Virus record (IMG/VR): IMGVR_UViG_3300022822_000032
Span: 1-46,022 of that record
Origin: a virus
Length of the DNA stretch: 46,022 nt
Strand: one strand, 5' to 3'
Shown: positions 41,853 to 46,022 of the stretch, piece after piece
Position numbering within the stretch: the stretch's first letter is position 1
How the letters are laid out: the number at the start of each line of letters is the position of its first letter
Notes under the pieces: model-generated
Seen by the model: the letters and a program-made list of their open reading frames with translations, nothing else
Database searches by the model: none
What the model was told of the DNA's origin: nothing
Made by a program: the position numbers and the translations under genes

Positions 41853-42720
41853 TTTTCTCTCCTAGTGCTAATGAAAAATTCTTCATTAGGTTTGTTAACG
41901 AATCTTTTGGGAATCTCTTTTTTTCTTCGTTCTCTGTAAGGGCTTCATGAGCTAGTTCAAAGTATCTTAAAACCTTTACAGCTTTACCGCTACCTGACCA
42001 TGAGGATAAGTCGTTCTCACGTATTGTAGGAGATTTTTGGATTGGCTGAAACATGACGTTAACATACTTCGTATTCTCTCTGTTTGTCAGTGAGTAATTA
42101 GCAGGTATATACTTACCTTTAAGAAATCTCTTAAACGCTTCAATACTTAAAGCTCCTGATGCAAATGCAGAATGACCACATGTGCTTTTTTGGAATACGT
42201 AGTCACCATTTAATTCCATCCGAACTGTTGTAGATAGTAACCAAGATTTACCCATGTCGTTACTAATTTTGAAACACTCTTGCATAAACTTAGCTCTTGC
42301 AGGAAATTCCCATAAACGCATTGCTATTAAAGCTGACTTTACTAAAGAATAATCTACACTACAATCAATCTCTACACCATTCTCTAATACAAAAACAGGA
42401 CACTTTGTTAAGAAAACAGGAGCATACACACTTTCGTTTAATAGCCATTCAAGGTAAGGCTCTGCAACTTCAAAGTCTGGTATTTTCTTGTATCTAGGAA
42501 CAAATACTACCAAATTGGTAATACTGTGGTCGCCGTCAAGAACAGACATACATGCCGCACCTTCTGAGCAATCCTTATGTTTTACCTTTCCATTACTAAA
42601 CTTAACTACGTAGTGAGACACATCGAAAGCGCCTTTACCTTTACGGTTACTGTCACGGGTAAAGCCTGTCCAATCACAACTAACTTCCTTGACCATCTGC
42701 TTTGCTATATCTGAAAACAT
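41839..42720 (-). CDS. Hypothetical protein at the head of the ligase cluster, 293 aa
   Basis: It overlaps the amidotransferase-I gene by 14 bases, so it belongs to the cluster. It has Cys/His residues at several places ('VKHKDCSEGAACM', about 45-57; 'STCGHSAF', about 179-186) and aromatic strands, with no named family. It could be the enzyme that receives the ligated product, or a structural partner. Confidence 0.6.
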   Translation of the reverse strand: MFSDIAKQMVKEVSCDWTGFTRDSNRKGKGAFDVSHYVVKFSNGKVKHKDCSEGAACMSVLDGDHSITNLVVFVPRYKKIPDFEVAEPYLEWLLNESVYAPVFLTKCPVFVLENGVEIDCSVDYSLVKSALIAMRLWEFPARAKFMQECFKISNDMGKSWLLSTTVRMELNGDYVFQKSTCGHSAFASGALSIEAFKRFLKGKYIPANYSLTNRENTKYVNVMFQPIQKSPTIRENDLSSWSGSGKAVKVLRYFELAHEALTENEEKKRFPKDSLTNLMKNFSLALGEKNVKG

Positions 42721-42765
42721 AATACCTCTACCTTAATTTCTAATGTTAATGCAAGCAATACCACC

Positions 42766-42957
42766 TCATAATGGCATTGGCGTTGCTGTTACCTTCTCTG
42801 CTATGAATAGCAAACACAATGACGACATTATCAGGGCAAAACCTAATAAGTCTAAAACACTACTTGATAGGTAGTGCATGTCTGGGTCTTCAATCGGCAA
42901 TAAGTCTGAAAAAGAAATCAGAATTATACCCGACACTAGCAATATAAATATAAGCAT
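42766..42957 (-). CDS. Small two-TM membrane protein, 63 aa
   Basis: I choose ATG 42957 with GGGGA seven bases upstream; an in-frame TTG lies earlier. Two hydrophobic helices are visible (about residues 2-18, 'LIFILLVSGIILISFSD', and 34-53, 'LDLLGFALIMSSLCLLFIAE'). It is likely an inner-membrane protein made early. Roles such as superinfection exclusion or host envelope change are possible but not shown. Confidence 0.6.
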   Translation of the reverse strand: MLIFILLVSGIILISFSDLLPIEDPDMHYLSSSVLDLLGFALIMSSLCLLFIAEKVTATPMPL

Positions 42958-42958
42958 A

Positions 42959-43135
42959 CTATTCCCCAAAGTTTAAAGGGTTAACGTAAGGTGTTCCCTT
43001 TTTAATTTTACTGAAAGTGCTCGCCATTTCACCCCTGCCAGCATAGGTTACAGGCTTAAAACCTTCATCAAAATGCTTACGAGTTACGGCATTCATACCC
43101 TTGTACATTTTACGTAGTTTCTTATTCATTTTCAT
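42959..43135 (-). CDS. Small basic protein, 58 aa
   Basis: ATG 43135 overlaps the previous stop (ATGA) and gives 58 residues starting MKMNKKLRKMYKG and ending YVNPLNFGE. The product is basic, with 11 Lys/Arg in the first 25 residues, consistent with RNA, DNA or membrane-surface binding. Its stop lies one base before the next ATG. Unknown function. Confidence 0.6.
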   Translation of the reverse strand: MKMNKKLRKMYKGMNAVTRKHFDEGFKPVTYAGRGEMASTFSKIKKGTPYVNPLNFGE

Positions 43136-43332
43136 GGTGCATTTCCCTTCGATGTTATTAGATTAAAGACAATACTGGACGCTACCCAATATATTATTAC
43201 TAAAAAGATGAGTGATTTAAACGCCTCAAACCATCTGTATTCGTCTAATTCTTCTATCAACCTTATGAGCGATATTAGAAAGAGACACACAAGCAACATT
43301 GATACAAATGTACTAATTATTGCAATTAACAT
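43132..43332 (-). CDS. Small two-TM membrane protein, 66 aa
   Basis: ATG 43332 is preferred because GGGAGG lies eight bases upstream; the earlier ATG at 43347 would overlap that site. Two hydrophobic helices (about 2-25 and 40-58) flank a charged loop 'IEELDEYRWFEAFKS'. It is an early inner-membrane protein of unknown role. Confidence 0.6.
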   Translation of the reverse strand: MLIAIISTFVSMLLVCLFLISLIRLIEELDEYRWFEAFKSLIFLVIIYWVASSIVFNLITSKGNAP

Positions 43333-43493
43333 GGTGTATCCTCCCATTCGTTAAGGTAGATAAGACGCTGTTCTTCTAGCTTATCAGCATGTGCTAACAG
43401 AAGACTAAACACACTGTTACGCCTAAGATAAGGTATCTCCATGTATACCTTAATCAAAGCATTGGTTGTTTCTAAATCAAGGATTAATTTCAT
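43326..43493 (-). CDS. Small hypothetical protein, 55 aa
   Basis: ATG 43493 gives 55 residues (MKLILDLETTNALIKVY...). It overlaps the previous gene by 17 bases and the next start by seven. The product is a helical, Leu/Glu-rich protein. Although it begins like an exonuclease strand (LDLETT), it is far too short to be one. Confidence 0.55.
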   Translation of the reverse strand: MKLILDLETTNALIKVYMEIPYLRRNSVFSLLLAHADKLEEQRLIYLNEWEDTPC

Positions 43494-43707
43494 AAGCCTC
43501 CCGTAGCAATAGCCCTAGTTTCTCCTGTTCCACACTAAATCTCTTACGAGTACTAGATTTACGCACAGTTGAGCGCATTTCTCTTGGTGTGTGTACGTAA
43601 GTACCAGTAGATTTTACAATACGTCCAGTGTGTGCACTAGCAGGTGCTACGACACCTTTGGTTAAAAGTTTGGCATAGTTCAAAATGTTAGGAATTGTTC
43701 TTGGCAT
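43477..43707 (-). CDS. Small basic protein, 76 aa
   Basis: ATG 43707 (MPRTIPNIL...) has GGAG eight bases upstream; an upstream in-frame ATG lacks a site. The middle is rich in Arg, Lys, Ser and Thr ('MRSTVRKSSTRKRFS', about 44-58), suggesting nucleic-acid or protein binding. It is the first gene after the sigma-70-like promoter at 43770-43798, so it should be made early. Confidence 0.6.
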   Translation of the reverse strand: MPRTIPNILNYAKLLTKGVVAPASAHTGRIVKSTGTYVHTPREMRSTVRKSSTRKRFSVEQEKLGLLLREAYEINP

Positions 43708-43769
43708 AGGTTTCTCCAAATAAAATGCACAGAAATAGCACCCCATAATACAAGGGCTTATACATTAAT

Positions 43770-43798
43770 ATTAAAATAGTTGCGTACTTTTCGCTCAA
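43770..43798 (-). promoter_or_regulatory. Sigma-70-like leftward promoter
   Basis: On the minus strand TTGAGC (43798-43793) is followed after exactly 17 bases by TTTAAT (43775-43770), five of six matches to the -10 consensus. Transcription would begin near 43763, about 55 bases before the ATG at 43707, and serve the small early genes and the ligase cluster. It overlaps repeat B on the opposite strand. Confidence 0.55.
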
Positions 43799-43824
43799 AA
43801 AGAGATATATACTAATACTAGTAT
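43780..43824 (+). repeat. Promoter-like repeat B (rightward copy of A)
   Basis: It is 40/45 identical to 6873-6917, from TTGCGTACT to ACTAATACTAGTAT. In this orientation it points toward the first early gene in antisense and on to the genome end. It overlaps the leftward sigma-70-like promoter, so it may act as an operator or as a switch between the two directions. Confidence 0.6.
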
Positions 43825-43857
43825 TCGTTTGAACGTAGTGAAAGAGAATAGGTACAA

Positions 43858-43880
43858 GGGGATAAGATAAAATTATCCCC
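43858..43880. terminator. Hairpin between first early gene and next operon
   Basis: GGGGATAA (43858-43865) pairs with TTATCCCC (43873-43880) around a seven-base loop. It lies 34 bases after the stop of the 213-residue early gene. Neither side has a strong T run, so it is a candidate for weak termination or mRNA-end protection rather than a classic terminator. Confidence 0.35.
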
Positions 43881-43913
43881 CTTATTACTTACAGCAAAGC
43901 ATTGTAAGATTAC

Positions 43914-44555
43914 TTAGAAGTTAGGTTCTTTATCAGTAACTTCCATAGTTTCATCTTCACAAGGTATTTCTTCTATCTCACCCATAGCTTCAATAACCAT
44001 ATCGGCAGTGAGCATGTCACTTGATAGCATTGCAAGCATAACATCAGATATACTTAGACCACCTTTTTCAATAGCGGATTCTACAGCAGACGTGATACGC
44101 TTAGAATAATCTATATCCTTGGCCTTTACTTCTACAGTATCAGAGAACGTCCATATGTCATTAGTCTCAATGTCAAGCCAAGTATAGATAGCGATAGCTT
44201 TAGTATCGTATACACGTTTGTCTTTTTTGCTAAACACTAAGGCTTCACGCTTGCCTTTGGCACTGATAATGAAAGCTTGAGTGTCATTCCAGTTAGACTT
44301 AAACGGTACGAATTTGTAGAAATACTGGCAAGCCAAGCGCCAATTCATAGGCGTCAATAAGAACTTGCCATTTTCATCAGTGCCAAGTAAACGGTTCACT
44401 GGACGTACATCGTTGTTATTGTCTAGCATATACAGCAAAACAGAACGCGATAGTTCACCTAGTATCTTGTTAGTAATCACTTCTGCATTGGCTAATACAG
44501 TGATACTGGCTTCGATTTGTTCGAAAGTTTGCACATCTTTATTGATTGTAGTCAT
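43914..44555 (-). CDS. First early gene product, 213 aa, unknown
   Basis: I choose ATG 44555 (MTTINKDVQTF...) with AAGTGAGA upstream; a GTG at 44567 is possible. The product is a soluble alpha/beta protein with 'LTPMNWRLACQYFYKFVPF' (about 68-86) and an acidic C-terminal tail ('EEIPCEDETMEVTDKEPNF' region). As the first gene behind the 1.3 kb early control region, it should be expressed immediately after infection. A host-takeover or anti-defence role is reasonable to suspect but not shown. Confidence 0.7.
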   Translation of the reverse strand: MTTINKDVQTFEQIEASITVLANAEVITNKILGELSRSVLLYMLDNNNDVRPVNRLLGTDENGKFLLTPMNWRLACQYFYKFVPFKSNWNDTQAFIISAKGKREALVFSKKDKRVYDTKAIAIYTWLDIETNDIWTFSDTVEVKAKDIDYSKRITSAVESAIEKGGLSISDVMLAMLSSDMLTADMVIEAMGEIEEIPCEDETMEVTDKEPNF

Positions 44556-44729
44556 GGTAATTCTCACTTAATAGATTGATTGAAAGGATATTCAGAAGTA
44601 AATATCATAAATAGCACCCTGAATTAAGAATGCTATTGAGTTATTCACTTGTTTTTTAATTGTCATTTTTACGGTCTGACTAGCTAAATTCACCTTGTCA
44701 AGGTTACTCGAAGCTATTTAAAACCATCC

Positions 44730-44815
44730 CACTGCTAGACACAAAACTACCCTTGTTTCTAAGTCATTACTAGGAATAAAAAAGAAAGTACTATCGTTCC
44801 TCTATTCTAGCAGTG
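44730..44815 (-). repeat. Inverted repeat after boxA a
   Basis: CACTGCTAGA (44730-44739) and TCTAGCAGTG (44806-44815) are perfect 10-bp arms enclosing 66 bases. In RNA they would form a long-range stem behind boxA a, like a processing stem. Confidence 0.5.
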
Positions 44816-44827
44816 CATTCATGTATA

Positions 44828-44860
44828 TTGTTAAAGAGCACAATTGGCAAGCTGTAATTG
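44828..44860 (-). promoter_or_regulatory. boxA cassette a
   Basis: Leftward, hairpin CAATT(10 nt)AATTG (44860-44841) is followed at once by TGCTCTTTAACAA (44840-44828), identical to the boxA of E. coli rRNA leaders. It is the cassette nearest to the first early gene. A long inverted repeat (44730-44739 with 44806-44815) follows 12 bases later. Confidence 0.65.
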
Positions 44861-44979
44861 GTCAACCTATCCTAAGGACGGATTGATTCTAGTAGGCTAA
44901 AAGGATATAAATATCTACACTTTAACGGCGTACCTCACAGGGGATTGATAGCCCTATGAGTTATCCGTATGTTTTGTGC

Positions 44980-45076
44980 CATTAGGTTATTTTCAAATAC
45001 TTGTCACTTGTGTCATTAACCTTGCCTAGCATGTCAATGCAATGGGCGCAACTATATTGTGAACCGTAACCTAATG
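44980..45076 (-). repeat. Inverted repeat after boxA b
   Basis: CATTAGGTTA (44980-44989) and TAACCTAATG (45067-45076) are perfect 10-bp arms enclosing 77 bases. The distance from boxA b is 26 bases, longer than in cassettes c and d. Confidence 0.45.
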
Positions 45077-45102
45077 TTACTTTTTCTACTTCACTTGCCA
45101 AA

Positions 45103-45137
45103 TTGTTAAAGAGCGTTACTACTTGCTACATAAGTAA
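45103..45137 (-). promoter_or_regulatory. boxA cassette b
   Basis: Leftward, TTACT(12 nt with GCAAG)AGTAA (45137-45116) precedes CGCTCTTTAACAA (45115-45103), followed by TTTGG as in rRNA leaders. AT-rich DNA with TTGAAC lies upstream. An inverted repeat CATTAGGTTA (45067-45076 with 44980-44989) follows. Confidence 0.65.
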
Positions 45138-45188
45138 GACGTCACACTTTCAATAAAGTTCAAACTAATTAAAAATTAATTCGAATGA

Positions 45189-45263
45189 GGTTTGTTACTG
45201 CATTGTGTACCGCCTAAGCTAAGTATCATATAGTCACCTTGTGACCAATACATATAACAAACC
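45189..45263 (-). repeat. Inverted repeat after boxA c
   Basis: GGTTTGTTA (45189-45197) and TAACAAACC (45255-45263) enclose 57 bases that contain a second hairpin, GTCAC(aag)GTGAC on the minus strand. The stem starts three bases after boxA c. Confidence 0.5.
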
Positions 45264-45266
45264 GAA

Positions 45267-45296
45267 TTTTTAAAGAACGTGTAAAACTTGCTTACA
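45267..45296 (-). promoter_or_regulatory. boxA cassette c (variant)
   Basis: Leftward, TGTAA(GCAAGTT)TTACA (45296-45280) precedes CGTTCTTTAAAAA (45279-45267), the GTTCTTTAAAAAT form of boxA known from other gammaproteobacterial rRNA leaders. Three bases later the inverted repeat GGTTTGTTA/TAACAAACC (45255-45263 with 45189-45197) begins. Confidence 0.6.
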
Positions 45297-45355
45297 ATAC
45301 TTAGTCAACTGGATTCGAAATAAGTTCAATTTAATTTCAAACTAATTTCAAATCA

Positions 45356-45425
45356 GATTATTCACCATCCCACATTCAGTACGCTAATACCTTTAACCTG
45401 TTAACTGGTTACATGGTGAATAATC
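45356..45425 (-). repeat. Inverted repeat after boxA d (possible structured RNA)
   Basis: GATTATTCACCAT (45356-45368) and ATGGTGAATAATC (45413-45425) are perfect 13-bp arms of a 70-base element. The loop holds a smaller TAACC/GGTTA hairpin. It begins three bases after boxA d. It could be a small structured RNA or a processing stem. Confidence 0.5.
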
Positions 45426-45428
45426 AAA

Positions 45429-45461
45429 TTGTTAAAGAGCATGTAAACATCTTGCTTACAT
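45429..45461 (-). promoter_or_regulatory. boxA cassette d
   Basis: Leftward, ATGTAA(GCAAGATGT)TTACAT (45461-45441) runs into TGCTCTTTAACAA (45441-45429), again identical to the E. coli rRNA boxA. Three bases later a perfect 13-bp inverted repeat begins (45413-45425 with 45356-45368). Confidence 0.65.
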
Positions 45462-45540
45462 AGATAAGAGTACAACAATAAGAGATAGTTCAATCTTATT
45501 TCAAATTAATTAAATATCTTTATGGATAGGCTAAAATCAT

Positions 45541-45893
45541 TACCTATATATAAGGCTACCAATAGCACTCTAAAATACATAAGGAACGCATGCGTAGCAC
45601 ATACCATGCCAACATGCCAATAACGGGCAAATTAAATCAATATCTCAAATAGGGCAAAATGCTTGTATCGCACCCTAACAGCATATGCAATGACAGGGCA
45701 TACACTGGCCTCATAAGCCCTTGAAACGCTGTACAGTGCCATGTAGGCCCATAGAATGAGGGCTATTTTGTGGAACATTGCATAACTATGCACTATAACA
45801 AGGCTACAACCCGCATTAAAAGTTTGAAAGTGAATAGAATAGTGCATATCTATTCATTATCCTGTGAAACATAGGTCAAAACAGGCATATCAA
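45541..45893. other. Gene-free stretch before the right terminal repeat, rich in dyads
   Basis: I see no reliable gene. A 71-codon leftward frame (45632-45847) has odd composition and a poor ribosome site. The stretch contains perfect palindromes ACGCATGCGT (45586-45595) and CTGTACAG, an inverted pair TATGCACTAT/ATAGTGCATA (45787-45796 with 45839-45848) and TGAATAG/CTATTCA flanking the latter. They are candidates for operator, origin or terminus-processing sites. Confidence 0.45.
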
Positions 45894-46022
45894 GTCTATA
45901 TATAGGCTATGATACACACTAGGATACATATCCTAATACATGCCATTATATAGACACGATATACTACTAGGTAATTGGTTGGGTCGTGCGGTAGCACTGT
46001 TACTATATAACATAACAATATC
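45894..46022. repeat. Right direct terminal repeat
   Basis: It repeats positions 1-131 with one TA unit fewer and is otherwise identical, including the nested dyad. It marks the right genome end or the overlap of a circular map. Confidence 0.85.

Larger units (their letters stand above)
44568..45540 (-). promoter_or_regulatory. Early control region with four hairpin-boxA cassettes
   Basis: There is no gene here. On the minus strand the region holds four boxA sequences of rRNA type, each with a small hairpin directly upstream and a long inverted repeat downstream. Three cassettes also share an AT-rich TTGAAAT/TTGAAC tract further upstream, which may be promoter UP or -35 elements. I could not find convincing -10 boxes. 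It most likely forms the leader of the leftward early transcript. Confidence 0.65.

Noticed and set aside
35498-42720. DNA hypermodification (7-deazaguanine or similar) as the task of the amidotransferase/ligase genes
   Set aside because: No QueC/D/E, FolE, transglycosylase, or nucleotide-base-modifying partner is visible in the window, and the ligases belong to peptide-bond-type families.
43326-43493. Possible exonuclease start motif LDLETT in a 55-residue protein
   Set aside because: Far too short for a DEDD exonuclease and no second motif.
45632-45847. Leftward 71-codon frame near the right end
   Set aside because: Composition is unlike the other genes, the ribosome site (AGGAT 12 bases away) is poor, and the frame spans several palindromes; better seen as control DNA.
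1-46022. Lysogeny module, transposon, CRISPR array or phage RNA polymerase
   Set aside because: I found no integrase, repressor, transposase, regular spaced repeats or T7-type single-subunit polymerase motif on either strand.

Overview
The window is a complete or near-complete genome of a tailed phage with a short, T7-type tail (podovirus). It carries terminase, portal, scaffold, capsid, tail tubular A and B and large internal virion proteins in podovirus order, and it has a 129-131 bp direct repeat at both ends. There is no phage RNA polymerase, integrase or repressor that I can recognise, so it looks strictly lytic and dependent on host RNA polymerase. AT-rich DNA, rRNA-leader-like boxA sequences of gammaproteobacterial type, and the combination of metallophosphoesterase, class I ribonucleotide reductase and family A polymerase suggest a marine or aquatic gammaproteobacterial host and kinship with the VpV262/SIO1/RIO-1 lineage (Zobellviridae). 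The amidoligase cluster recalls phiEco32-like phages. The taxonomic placement is inference from gene content, not from a search.

Layout. 1-131 is the left terminal repeat. 132-540 is a gene-free leader with repeated TATAAT elements and a G-rich tract. 541-618 is a tRNA-Pro(UGG)-like gene. 652-21853 is the rightward late block: tail fibre and tail spike, terminase, portal, scaffold, capsid, a strong terminator, adaptor and tail tube, internal virion proteins, then a lysis cassette (T4-type lysozyme, u-spanin-like lipoprotein, TM/coiled-coil protein) and a terminator. 21914-44555 is transcribed leftward. Read in order of transcription it holds early small and membrane proteins, a glutamine amidotransferase/ATP-grasp/amidoligase cluster (35.5-42.7 kb), then the replication block (primase-helicase, ECF-like sigma factor, DNA polymerase, SSB, 5'-3' exonuclease, HNH nuclease) and nucleotide metabolism (phosphoesterase, NrdA, NrdB). 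44568-45893 is a 1.3 kb gene-free control region, followed by the right terminal repeat.

How it may work. Host polymerase probably starts leftward in the right control region, where four cassettes of hairpin plus rRNA-type boxA occur in tandem, each followed by a long inverted repeat. These could provide processive antitermination through the early operon or titrate NusB/S10. A family of related 40-45 bp promoter-like repeats sits in front of the scaffold/capsid genes, the HNH/amidotransferase operon and the replication block, and may set temporal order with the phage sigma-like protein. RNR supplies dNTPs to a T7-like replisome.

The most notable items are the rRNA-leader mimicry in the early control region, an amidotransferase gene whose catalytic cysteine is recovered only if translation starts at an AUU codon, and the peptide-ligase/amidotransferase cluster itself, whose product is unknown. 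Many small genes between 42.7 and 44.6 kb and inside the replication block are unrecognised and are described only by what can be seen.
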